Below are positions 1 through 10,855 of a stretch of 64,000 nucleotides of DNA, one piece after another. Position 1 is the first letter of the stretch, and every line of letters starts with the position of its first letter. The stretch spans positions 1,246,388 to 1,310,387 of the forward strand of contig NW_023998432.1 in NCBI RefSeq assembly GCF_014805625.2, in the 5' to 3' direction. The DNA comes from Glossina fuscipes (lineage: Eukaryota > Arthropoda > Insecta > Diptera > Glossinidae). The notes under the pieces were generated by a model, which was given only the letters and a program-made list of their open reading frames with translations, searched no databases and was not told where the DNA came from. Position numbers and translations under genes: made by a program.

Positions 1-915
1 ACCAAGCCTTTTGGATTTCCGTCCATAAATCGCATAGATGTTTAGGTTTATCTCTGCATATGTGTTGCTCTGCATCATTCCATAAGTTTTCAATAGCACC
101 AAGATCTGGTGATTGAGCTGGCCATTTTAAAAAATCTATGCTGTTCTGCTCACTGTACGTGCAGTATGTTTTGGATTGATGTGATGCATGAAACGCCACC
201 TGAGTGGCATATTTTCCTCTATATGAGATCATTATGTTTATAAGTAAATTTTTAAAAGCATATTGATCCATACGTGCATCAATTTTATGTATGGGACCAA
301 CACCGCGACTAGAAAACGGGGTGCACACCATCACATTTCCACCACCGCGCCTTATTATCTTAGATATGTACTTTGGATTACGGTGCATGTTTGGAGGACG
401 CCATGCGTACCGTTTGCCATCTGATCTTCAACGACAAAATTTCGATTCGTCACTTCAAAGAATATTTCTCTTAAATGTGATGGATTTGTTTAAATACTCA
501 CGGAAAAATTTAATTCGGGACTGAAAATTCAGCTTCGATACGTGTAGGTTATGTTCAATATTTCATCCACGCATATTTTGGTAATTAAGTCTTCTTCTTA
601 TCGTTCTGGAGAAGACGTCAACGGTAAATTTTGTCGGGACATGTCTTTGAATTACTGTTGAGCTTTAAGATCGATCAGGTGCAGACATTATATAAATTGA
701 AAAGTCCTCTTACGGGTCGTTTTTCTTGCTCTGGGACACTGTGCAATGTTTCTGGATATTCCGTAGGCACGAATATGGCCTAGTGTATTAGGTGTACGCC
801 ATCTTTCTGGAGCAATTCAGAATGGTAGCCATCTGTCCAACGGTACTTTCTCAGGACATCATTTGCTGAATAACTTGACGCTGCGCTTCGCTGTGCATTA
901 TGTTGCTTTGACCAT
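1..915 (-). pseudogene. Tc1-like transposase, decayed, cut by window edge
   Basis: On the minus strand, frame-jumping translation gives recognisable Tc1-family blocks in the right order. Near 898-840 lies a helix-turn-helix start (HSEAQRQVIQQMMS, then VGQMATILNCSRKM). Around 440-400 is SDESKF, carrying the first catalytic Asp, followed by DGKRYAWRPPN. Around 185-150 is HHINPKHTA, where the family normally has DNDPKHT, so the second catalytic Asp reads Asn. Around 130-80 is KWPAQSPDLGAIENLW, with the Glu of the DDE triad still present. The reading frame is broken by several stops and shifts. The gene continues off the left edge, so the C-terminus and one inverted repeat are missing. I could not delimit the other inverted repeat upstream of 915. 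A member of this family would cut and paste itself at TA sites; this copy cannot encode an active enzyme. Confidence 0.85.
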
Positions 916-1740
916 GTCTTATTGAAAATTTTGTTAAATCACAACGTTTACTGAGCATATTGTTTTCAAAATTTACCAGTTAGTTAATTTAAGCAAGAAA
1001 AAAAGACCCAGTATCACTGTTTAGTAAGTGGGCTAAATTTATGTGCAGTCAAGGTTAGGCATCACTTGCAATTAAATGACGTTGGAAGTAAAAGGGCATA
1101 AAAGTATAAGAAGAAAATAACGGCACATACTGATAACAGTATACACAACATTTGAGACTAGATACTAGATTTACTTATGATAGTCAGAAAAAAATATTTG
1201 TTCCCGAAAACAATACATACGAAGTGTGCTAAACACGTGGTCACCATTGTATGTATGTGTTTAGTTCAATTTTGTAATACTTTCAGAATTTTTATTAGTT
1301 ACTGTATTTTCATGCACATGAACTATTTATTATTGTAATGGGTTGGTTTCATTCTTTCATTAAAGCATGTCGCTGAACTTGTTTTGCAATTTCGTTTACA
1401 ACATCCGAAAATATGTAGCAAGGTTCCCGTAAGGTATATACATTTTACATGATCAGGATCATAATTTTTTTTTTGTCATTGACCGACCATTCGGCAGTTG
1501 TTCCGTGAAGGTGTAGGAACAGTAATTTTGTAATCGCTTTAGTTGATGAATGGGATGGGATATTAGCTCCACTGTTATCGACACGAAATCAAAAGATAAT
1601 TGAAAAACTACCTTTGACTATGGTGGTCATTTATTGTTGAATTGCAGTCTCATGGATTGATTATAGTGTTGTAGTTTAAAGAAGCCTAAATAAACTTTGC
1701 TTACCGGTGCAATGAATATAAATCTGACTACGAAGCGTAT
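916..1740. other. No recognisable feature
   Basis: AT-rich sequence beyond the Tc1-like relic. It may contain the unrecognised 5' inverted repeat of that element, but I see no clear terminus, gene or RNA. Confidence 0.4.
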
Positions 1741-2465
1741 GATATCCTAAGATGCACATCGGAGAGCGATTACGCTTTCGAAAATAACAGACAGAAACTA
1801 ATCATGTTAAATGAGTGGGGTAAATGGGGTGGCTGCGCGTGCAGCGAGACCATGCTTCGGCATGCCAAGAAATGGGCAGGGTATTTTGCTTAAATTTCTT
1901 TGTCAAGAGAATAAAACTGAGAATGAAGAACCAAAGAAGAGCTTCGTATTGCAAATAATTTGGATCTTAAACCATGCTACAATCGGCCCCATTATGTATT
2001 AAGTGTAATAACTTCAAAGAACTGTGCTGGCTACTTTTCGATAGTTTCTGATTTTACTCCTCGGACTAAAGCAAATGGTCTTTCAGTTTGGCGGGGAAGA
2101 GATTGTGATGCTGGATCAATTGCAATTTGAGGCCTAGAAATTACAGACCTAGATCCAATGGAGTTTCGCCTAACATTTGAGAAATTTTTAAATTCTGCCT
2201 TGGTTCTTAGTGCCTAAAAAGGAAGAAATCGAATATGAAGATAAGCCAAATAAAAGATCAAGTCAATTAAAAACATCAACATAGTTAAAGAGGAAGAGGA
2301 AGAAAAGGATTGTGATGATTTCAAAGATATTACCGAAATTGGGCAGAGACTACGATCAATATACAAACCGAAAACGGAAAACCGAACAGTACATGGAATA
2401 CTAATTGCAGAAAGAACTTGGCGAAAGTTCAAAGGTTATTTTACATATTTTACATACATAAGGCA
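1741..2465 (+). pseudogene. Possible degenerate coding relic, unidentified
   Basis: Two stretches read like decayed protein. An open frame at 1811-2002 (63 codons) contains ENKTENEEPKKSFVLQI. At about 2275-2465 there is an acidic stretch (VKEEEEEKDCDDFKDITEIG) followed by LRSIYKPKTENRTVHGILIA. Stops and shifts separate them and I recognise no family. It may be a processed pseudogene, a retroelement gag relic or chance. Composition differs from the flanking T-rich DNA, which is the only reason to list it. Confidence 0.15.
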
Positions 2466-5400
2466 TTAATCGGTTTTTACAAATAAGTTCTTTCGAAGGC
2501 GTTTAACGCAGGTTCACAAATAAAGGGTCGTGGATTGGTTCTATTCGCTATACATGTAATTCCAGGATATATGGGTCAAAACACTAAAAAAGGCGTCTTG
2601 TTCTATTCAAAGGACTTGCACGTCTTGAAAATCTCTGCACGTAAGCCCACCGCCCATTTTCCCCCAATTACCATCTTCGGTTTGCAAAGTAATAACTCAT
2701 AATATTCCTCCTTCCTGCCTGTTTCAGAAAACAGTCGTCATTACTTTGCACTCACAGACACCATCTTTATCTTTTTTGAAGCTGACTCTACCTTCACGGT
2801 CGATTGTTTTGACAATCTTTTCGTTTCCGAAGTGTACTGGTGCAACCAAGGCTTGAAAATTTCGAGCAACATGTTTCAAAGAATTAATGCCTTCAATCTG
2901 ACTGAAGAAATCCTCTCATCTTTTGCTCGTTATATACATTTAAATACAAGAAATATTTGAAACTTGTTTCACCGCATGATTATCTTAACTATTCCATTGC
3001 AAGAGATAGACCCAATGACATCAATCAGCTGACTTATTCAAGTATATTTTTAAGGTAAAAATTTCAACGTACATTGACGTAAATATGGTTTTTATCCTTT
3101 CCCCGCTTTAATTTTGAGAAATAATGTGAATTTGAATTAATTTTTAATAGGGTAGTTTCAGTCATTTAGTTTTTTTTAGATTAACTTATAGCTGGATTGA
3201 ATTGAAATTAAATTTGATTGGCTGCAATGTATACACCTACAGATTAAGGGTTCTAAACGCTGTCTCCAAAAACGCTCAAGATCTTTGACGTTGTTTATTC
3301 TAGAAAGTTTTTTTGGATTTCGTTTTTTTTTTTTACGCTAATGAGTTATAATCTGAAGACGTCGTTATGAATAATACAATTCTTCCGGACATAAATTGGC
3401 TTGGCTGCGTGACTATATCGGATCACAAGTTCGTACCGTTCAGCGCTAGCTTTGTTTTTTCTGACATTATTAATAAGGCCAAGCGAAGGATACTGATAGA
3501 TCGATCACTGACTATTTAAAATCTTAAAAGTGCAATTTCGTTCGTATGCAATTAAGAATGATATTAACTTTTACCTTTATTTTAATAATTATTTGTAATA
3601 ATTGTTCTACAAAATTGCATTGCCTATCCAATGGCATAAGATTTAAACAAGTAACTTGCCTATTTTTCGGAACATAATAAAATAGTTTATCATAAAAACA
3701 TGAGTCGAATAAATTTATTTTCAAACAACAATAGTTTTGTTGAAGATTGTTTGACGATTAAAAAATTGTTTTTTATATATCACAAGATTTGTCAAATTTT
3801 AATAAAATTTTTTCTTTAAATACTTACGAAACATTTTAGAAAATTTTTTCTCTTTGTCGTACATTGCAGACCAATTATTTTAATTTCCCGGATAGTTTTT
3901 CCATTTCCATATTCTTCAGTACACAGCACAACAGTTTTCAATTTGATCCCAATCAAAGTCACATTGAATGCTTCTTCTCGTTCGTTTTATTTTTTTTTTT
4001 TATGAACTATTTTAGAACGCTGTTAATTGTTGCACTCATTAGAGATGAAATGAAATCCTATCATCATTATTAGCATTATCCCTCTCTGTATTCATTTGTG
4101 ACTTTGTGTAGTGTACTAATTCCCACAATCGCAGTAGTACAGCATATATATATCTAACGTGTATATATATATATATATATATATCTAACGAGTGTGTTTA
4201 TATATCATCTAAACAACAATTGTTTGTTTGTATTACTGTGTGTGTATTGTAACATAAGAGGAATAAATAAAAGAAAAATGGAGGGGGGAAAAATACAAAA
4301 GGAAAAAAACGAGTAGCAAATACAGAGAAAGCGAAATTAAAATCGAAAATAGTTCAAACAGCAAGATAGTTAGTTAAAAGTTGAATTGTGTGTTCTTTTG
4401 CTCTCTATCCTATTCAATACTATTGCTACTTTTCTTCTCTAAATCCGTACGTGTGTAGGTAAAAGAGTGTGCATTTTTATTCTACAAATGTTGGCTCTAA
4501 TGGCCGATATGGGCTGTAAGCGTGTCTCAGCTGAAAATGAATGTGTCCCAGTTATGCTTTCATGCGTGTTTTGTTCATTTGTTTTATATTTTTCTGTTTT
4601 TTCTTCTACCATTTTTCTATTTTATTTTTTTTATTTGTTTTCTTTTGTTACCGTTTTCCTCTGTTGCACATTTTTTCGATTTACAATCGTTTTTTTCCAT
4701 TTGAACTAAAAGGAAATGAATCTGCTTAAGGCTTAATATAGATTATTGCTCTTTATTTGCTATTCTGGATATGTGTATGTATTTGAGTAATTGCGTATAT
4801 TTGATAGATATTATGCTCTCTATCACAAAATGGAAGCATTTTAAATTCGTCATTCCTTTCCTAACAATTGACAATGTATAACGCGAAAACGTTATAAAAA
4901 TTTTAGTAAATATGAAAAAAAAAAACAAAAGAAAATCCAAAGTCGATTTAATTGAGGTAATTATGTATTGTCATTTCTAATTGTCGGTTTTGAAATTATA
5001 AAAGTTTATGCGGATATAAAAGCTATTGCTTCCCCCTCGAGAAATGCTAAAGAAATTAAAATTTTAAAGAGACATATGCGTATCGTAATTGATTATAGTT
5101 TGATTTAAATCATTTAGGTTTATTTCCTTCTCAATCGTTTCTTTGTAAACCCAAGTGTTGGGATTGCAAAATTCGTCCTAATCTGGATTCGGTCTCACCA
5201 CTTGTTTACTCTTAACTTTTTCTAGTAATTCTGTAATCATCCGTATGTATGAACAGTTAAATGAAAATGTGGTATTTTCATTTTAAACATCTGTCTCAAT
5301 GTTCGTATATATTTTCTTTTTTATTGCATATTTAAATTTGTTTTTGTCTACTCAACGGCAACGCATTGAAATTAAAGTAACTTTTTTTAATTTTTATGAC

Positions 5401-6005
5401 ATACCTGGGAATATCTTTTTCTCGATCTTAAGACAAATGCGTCTTCTTGAAGCCCATTTCATCCAACTATTAACGGTGGTGTATTAATATTTTTGGATTA
5501 ACAATAAAAGGAGTGACAACTTGCTTTTGCTTGTTTAGATCACTCGATTGAGATACTATTATTTGAGACATATATATGAGCTATATATATTGTCCCTGGC
5601 CAAATGTAAAGACGTGTTTTTGCTTTCATTTGAATTGTATTCTTAATGAATCAATTATATATGGATATAAAGTAATATCTTTTAGATTATTATTTAGATA
5701 TTGATGTTAATTCGGCTGTGAGGTTTTTTGCAAATGAGATGAAAAAATATGTTTGAAATAAGTAAGATAAATGAAAAATTTATGTGTAGCTCTTTTGTAA
5801 AATATGACTCATGGTTGTGGCTTTGCAATACAATGCTTATTAATTATCACCGGATGGCAAGCCTTTGTAATTAGGAACTGGATATGAAGCAAAGTTTTTG
5901 ATTGAATGAAACACCTACGCTGAGGTACGAAAGAACATCCACCAATTTTTTTGAATAAAAAAAGTACTTAGTAACGAACGACTTACTTATTTAGAATGAG
6001 AGTTT
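2466..6005. other. Gene-free AT-rich stretch
   Basis: No supported gene. Open frames here are short, rich in Phe, Tyr and Ile, and reflect T-rich tracts (for example 4570-4700). A TA microsatellite lies at 4162-4184, flanked on both sides by the word TATCTAACG. Confidence 0.5.
4144..4191. repeat. (TA)n microsatellite with duplicated flank
   Basis: About eleven TA units at 4162-4184, preceded by a shorter TA run. TATCTAACG occurs at both borders, so the unit (TA)n-CTAACG is duplicated. Confidence 0.8.
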
Positions 6006-6009
6006 TTTG

Positions 6010-6545
6010 TATTGTTTTAAATATAATGTAACGAGCACGATGCAACCAAATTGTTAAAATTGGATTAGAGGAAACGAGACTACTAATGGAGCAGATAAGG
6101 GTAGATTTCAGAGTTAAGAATGGATATGCTTTGCTATCATGAACTTACAGTAGTTCTTGGGATTTAGTCATTGATGGTAAAGCAATAGAGGGCAAATAGA
6201 AAAATGTCCTGAATGGCTTACTTTATCGATATCTAAAGAATCCGGAAATCCTCCAGATGGGAGAGAATGAAATAGCGCTGGCTGTAATTAATTTATACGT
6301 TTCTAAAATATTTCTATATCTCTCTGTTAAGCATTAGATATATACTTAAAAAAATGTCTGCCTTTTGGAAGTGCTAGCGATTTTGTGAGTAAGCACAAGT
6401 TCAATCAGTTCTAGTATAGACATTTCATACGTTCGATCTTTCGATGCCTTCATAATTCTTAAAGAGATGTCTGTTTCCACATTTGCGTAATAAAATAAGA
6501 AAACTGCTTTTTCAATACGACAGGAAAATAGCAATTTTCAGTAAA
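6010..6545 (-). pseudogene. Non-LTR reverse transcriptase fragment (CR1/jockey-like)
   Basis: This minus-strand fragment matches, at DNA and protein level, the larger element at 21.3-23.5 kb. Near 6530-6420 the DNA around ATGTCTGTTTCCACATTTGC parallels 22490-22520. In that element the segment encodes the start of the RT domain (canonically a VPLFKSG...ENYRGIAKLS block). Here the decayed reading is NYEGIERS, followed by LVLTHKIASTSK. Near 6035-6065 the word GATGCAACCAAATTGTT parallels 21978-21995, where the other copy encodes NNLVARCSLNF. The interior does not align well. Stops and shifts throughout make it non-functional. The same family is found in both orientations elsewhere in the window. 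Confidence 0.5.
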
Positions 6546-6599
6546 GGCTAAAAATACTTCACACAGAATTCATCACCGTATGATCTGAAAATGGCTGGG

Positions 6600-7290
6600 T
6601 GCCATCAAAACCTGGCCACCATGGTTACATTAATAATCTTGGACGTTGCTGTCATCGTCTACAATACTTATTAATAGAGACACAAGACACGTAATTTAAT
6701 GTGAACTTAACAAATATGTCAACTCTCAGCTAAGATCTTCTTTTGCATTTTTAAACTTTTCTCATTTAATTTGAACAGTATGGTTTATTTTTCAAAAACC
6801 AAATATTTTGCGGCATTGATGACCATTACAGTCTCTAAAAATGTAAGCTGTGGCATTCTGCTTTTACTAAATATTATCCCATCTACTCATTTATATCCTT
6901 CTTTTGTCACGAGGGTACTGGATTTGCAACATTAAAATCAATCTTTACATCAATTTCATGCAAATTTCCAATAGACTTTGGCGATAGCTAACGTATGATT
7001 TTCCTTAATTAATATTGATAACAGATTATTGCCCAATTTAGGCACGTACAGGGCATTCTTAATGATTACAGGTACTCCTTTAATCCTCGTACCTTCTATT
7101 TTACCGGAATGATTTGTTTGTGTAATACTTTGGTCACTTTTCGAGATATTGACTTTAACAGACAAGTTAAGTTTGTGAACATTCTTCTCATTTATTATTT
7201 TACGGTCGCTTAATTTTTCTTCTTCGGATATTAATCTCTGTTTGACCCTGTTCTCTGCTATCAATATTTCGAAATGCTTCGGTGGTTCAC
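6600..7290 (-). pseudogene. copia-like pol fragment (GAG-pre-integrase region)
   Basis: A 102-codon open frame on the minus strand (7264-6956) contains VIIKNALYVPKLGNNLLSI. This matches the signature before the GAG-pre-integrase domain of Ty1/copia polyproteins, where (D/N)(V/A)LYVPxLxxNLLS is near universal. It continues as HTLAIAKVYWKFA, resembling the (I)AxA...G.LY segment that follows in the family. Downstream (6955-6600) the similarity becomes uncertain and interrupted by stops. No protease, integrase core or RT is present, and I found no LTRs, so this is an internal scrap of a retrotransposon. Upstream of 7264 there is no convincing zinc knuckle. Confidence 0.6.
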
Positions 7291-7458
7291 ATGGTTCATA
7301 TATATTTGGAAGTAAAAAGAAAATTTTATTTGATGGTTAGCAATTTAAATTTTTAGAACTTGATTCACCAAACTCTTCTTCGCAAAAGCGGACTAAACTT
7401 TGCCACATTTTTTTTGCCGTTGATTTCTTACCAAACAATTCCCAAACAATTCGAATGT

Positions 7459-7542
7459 ATGAAAGTTATTAATTTATTTCTTGCTTTCCTGTATTTCTTC
7501 ATTAATTACTGTTATGCAGCTTCTGCCACTGGTGGGTTGCCG
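7459..7542 (+). CDS. Candidate first coding exon: signal peptide then splice donor
   Basis: From ATG at 7459 there are 28 codons ending exactly in phase 0 at the consensus donor G|GTAAGT (intron from 7543). The peptide begins MKVINLFLAFLYFF: a Lys, then a long hydrophobic core, then CYAASATGGLP. A plausible signal-peptidase site follows Cys-Tyr-Ala. The frame stays open upstream to an earlier Met at 7360, but the Met at 7459 gives the best secretory signal. The frame runs past the donor to a stop at 7630 with no recognisable content. If real, this is the start of a secreted or membrane protein on the plus strand; the remaining exons are unknown. The exon at 37.6 kb is on the same strand. Chance occurrence cannot be excluded, since hydrophobic frames are common in T-rich DNA. 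Confidence 0.35.
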
Positions 7543-7655
7543 GTAAGTACATATATCAATGTTAGGCAATCCAAATTCACTGTTACCATAAGCTGCTATT
7601 CCTTAAATACCATTTTAACACGTTTCGATTGAAGATTGGCGCTATCCAGAAATTA

Positions 7656-7687
7656 TTAGTTTGGGGAAAAAGAAATCTATTATATTT
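7656..7687 (+). repeat. mariner inverted repeat (3' end of element)
   Basis: The left copy begins TTAGTTTGGGG. It differs from the right repeat at four of 32 positions. TA at 7654-7655 lies directly outside. Confidence 0.9.
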
Positions 7688-7708
7688 ATATGAACTTCAG
7701 AACTTTAT

Positions 7709-8753
7709 TTAACATGCTTCGGATTGTCCGATTTGGGTCAAATATGCACCGTTTTGTTGTATGATTTGTTGCCATTTTAAAGATAACTTCAAAATGCCTC
7801 TCTCACAGAAGTCCTGGTCTCTATTTGCAAAAAACTCTAGTCGTCGATTTTCACAATCCTAGTTTCCAATTTTTTAACATTAAAGAAATTTTGCAATGCA
7901 AGAAAAAGATGATAATCGCTTGGTGCCAAGTCCGGACCGTATGGCGGATGCATTAAAACTTCCCAACCAAGCTCCCGAAGTTTCTGGCGAGTCATTGTAG
8001 ATGTGTGTGGCCTAGCGTTGTCCTGGTGGAACGCGACATCTCTCCTGTTGGCCAATTCTGGCCGTTTCTGGTCAATCGCTATCTTCAAACGGTCCAGTTG
8101 TTGACAGTAGAGATCAGAATTTAGCGTTTGGCCATATGGAAGCAACTCATAATAAATAATCCCCTTCCAGTCCCACCAAATGCATAGCAAAACCTTCTGG
8201 CCGTTAGTCCTGGTTTGACCACCGTTTGAGGTGCTTCACCGCTCTTTAACCACGATCGTTTTCGCACAAGGTTATCGTATGTGATCCATTTCTCGTCTCC
8301 AGTCACCATCCGTTTAAGAAATGGGTCTATCTCAGTCCGTTTGGCCAAGGCGTCGCAGATGGAAATTCGATCCATCATATTTTTTTCTGTTAATTGGTGT
8401 GGCACCCAAACATCGAGCTTCTTTTTGAATCCAGCTTTGTGTAAATAGTTTAAAACTGTTTTATGGTCGATTTTTAGCTCCTGGGCGATGTTAGGACTGC
8501 TAACATGCCGGTCAACTTCGATCATTTCTCCGATTTTATCGACATTTTCGACGACCGGCCTACCTGTGCGAGGTGCATCTTTAACATCAAAAATTCCTGA
8601 ACGGAATCTACGAAACCAAAATTGCACATAGCTGGCTGTTACGGTATCGGAACCATAAACACCATTTCCAATTTTAGCCGCCTGGCTTGCATTTTCGCCT
8701 TTGTCAAAGAAAAACTGTAAAATGTACCGAAATTTCTCTTTGTTCACTTCCAT
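7709..8753 (-). pseudogene. mariner transposase with two frameshifts
   Basis: The start MEVNKEKFRYILQFFF is at 8753, and the stop codon is at 7711-7709, giving about 348 residues, the normal length for the family. Domains in order: N-terminal helix-turn-helix with ASYVQFWFRRFRSG and the linker GRPVVENVDKI; WVPHQLTEKN; first catalytic Asp in VTGDEKWITYDN; second in FHQDNARPHTS; third in YGPDLAPSDYHLF, preserving D,D34D spacing. A one-base loss near 8193-8196 shifts the frame just before LLCIWWDWKG. A second shift near 7840-7870 precedes FFANRDQDFCERG and the C-terminal AYLTQIGQSEAC. The longer open frame reaching 8903 is only an upstream extension; I chose the internal Met because it matches the family start. 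Confidence 0.93.
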
Positions 8754-8910
8754 TTTTAACACGCTGTAACTCACAACTGAATGCACCAAACAAAAAACAG
8801 CAGAAGAATTTTTTTTACTGCGAAATTTCATCTTTCCAACGAGCGTAAATATGATTGAAATTGTTTGATCGATACTTTGCGAGAAATCTATCAGTGCAGC
8901 CATCTACCGA

Positions 8911-8942
8911 AAAAATAATGGATTTCTTTTTCCTCAACCTAA
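8911..8942 (-). repeat. mariner inverted repeat (5' end of element)
   Basis: Read on the minus strand it begins TTAGGTTGAGG. TA at 8943-8944 lies directly outside. Confidence 0.9.
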
Positions 8943-8944
8943 TA

Positions 8945-10855
8945 TATCGATTCGATAACTGTGGCCACATCTATATGTCATCCCACGAACTATTTGAGCG
9001 ACGTCATATATATGTACCTATGTGAGCACATAATCTATACATATTCGATCACTAAATTATTTCTGAATAATTACTGCAAATGAGATGCAAAGCAAGATTA
9101 TTTTTTGTAAGTTTGCAGCAGGTCTATACCAAGCAACGCGAAACGCGATATTGTTCATTCTTACGCGTGGTGCTCATGACGGGGAACCAACCACTTGGAT
9201 AGGTTGTATTATAAACAACTCAAAAAGACCACAAACAGTTTGATGACATTAAAATGAAAAACGGGTGCAATATTCAAAAAGTCATAATATAATGGTTATT
9301 CCATATGAAGACCTTCGGTCCTATAGCACAAAATACGCTAAAAGTAGTGCAAGTAGTGACTATCTATTGACAATAATTTAAATAAAAAATTTCTTAACGT
9401 TTGGTCGAAAAAAATTTTTTTGTATATTTTTATATGACCGGATTGGTTACATACGTCCCAAGGCAAACATAGGGTCAGCGAACACTTGCGGCACAGAATT
9501 GAAATGGGTTACACTCTACCCTGCAACGTCAGGTGTTGGCCTTTCGAAATAATATGAGCTTTAGTTAATGGTTTATTCCCAACACATGCAGGGTTTCCAA
9601 ATTTACAACGATAACCCAAAACAGACGTTATTGTTGATATCCTCAGAAGACCAGTTGTCCGTTTTTATACCTACGCATAACTTTCATTTTGAGAAACAAC
9701 TGAACTTAAATCAAAGTTGAATCTACACTTTGGCGATAAGTGTAAGAAGTGTTTTAAAATGTGACAAGATAAGCTCAAGAGGACTTGGGAAATTTATGTT
9801 TAAACTGAGTATAAGCTTGTTTTTGTTTTTCTTATGTAATTGAATCCGCTTAACTCAATAACAATATTTCTAATGAAGTTAAATTTTAATTTGTTTAAAG
9901 CCTCTCTTCCGCGTTCAAGTCAGGTCAGCATTCGATTGTTGGGATAATTACAAAATATTTCATTTTTATATTGGACAAGAAATGATTAAATTTACAGTGA
10001 GTCTAAGGTATTATTTTACGTGATATTTATTAAGATTTCCGTTTTTACAAAATTCAACTTTTCCAATTAAATTTTTATTTTCTATTCTTTTATGTACTTT
10101 ACAGCAAATTATAATTTTGTCTGAAAACAACTTTTAATTATTTTTGTCGCATTTTTGTAAGTTTCATTCATTTCCTTTTGACTTTACACCTGAATCTTTT
10201 CATCAGGAAACAATTTCTTTGTATTTTATGTTTATAAAATATTTTTTCTTTTTCTTCCTCTCTTTTCTAATAAAAATACAATAAAATGATTTTTTTTTCG
10301 TCAATTGTTGCCAAGTGTTTTAATTGTGTTTTCGCCAACACTTTCAAGACAAAAATCATTGTTCTATCAAGGACTTTCTTTCATACCTAGAGCGAGAAAT
10401 AGTCACAAAATGTAAAAAAAAAATAAACAAACTTTTCTTTTTTCCATTAAACATTGTAAACGAAAAACAGCAAACCTGTGTGGTTTTAAATGCATTTAAT
10501 GTAAATATGTTTTCTTCTTGGCTCAGGGACATTACAACTCTTATAGAATTGCCAAAAAATTTAAGCACTTTACAAAAAGGAAAAGGAAAAAAGAAATAAA
10601 CCTTTTTCAACTATTAGCGAGATGATTAAATGCTTTTTAGATATATTAAGATTTACATATTATACGCTTCGTATAATGTATATACATACACAATACACAA
10701 GATTAAAATCAAAAGAATTTTGAACAATTTATTGCATTGTTTCTTTTTCCATTTTATTTAAAAAAGTAGTATTAACGTCGCGATGAGTTTAAGGACGGAC
10801 AATGTATTAGCGAGATGCCAAATATTCTCTACGGATTAACTCAATCAAATTCATA
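8945..10855. other. No recognisable gene
   Basis: AT-rich. A perfect 8-bp inverted repeat with a 3-nt loop occurs at 10659-10677. The overlapping opposite-strand frames at 10324-10610 have Lys- or Phe-rich composition typical of AT-rich noise. A somewhat less AT-rich patch at 9420-9640 has no identifiable content. Confidence 0.5.

Larger units (their letters stand above)
7656..8942 (-). mobile_element. Near-complete mariner element, 1,287 bp
   Basis: Both ends carry inverted repeats beginning TTAGKTTGRGGAAAAAGAAA (28 of 32 positions agree). The element is flanked by TA on each side (7654-7655 and 8943-8944), the target duplication expected for mariner. The length matches autonomous mariners (about 1.3 kb). 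The transposase lies inside on the minus strand and is broken by two single frameshifts, so this copy is not autonomous, but it could supply ends acted on in trans. The small damage suggests a relatively recent insertion compared with the other relics here. Confidence 0.95.

Noticed and set aside
8754..8903. N-terminal extension of the mariner ORF from an upstream Met
   Set aside because: The family begins at MEVNKEKF. The extension covers the element's untranslated leader and part of its inverted-repeat side.
10659..10692. loxP-like word: CTTCGTATAATGTAT within a small palindrome
   Set aside because: Only one arm-plus-spacer half resembles loxP and the second arm is absent. No recombinase or phage context; judged a coincidence.
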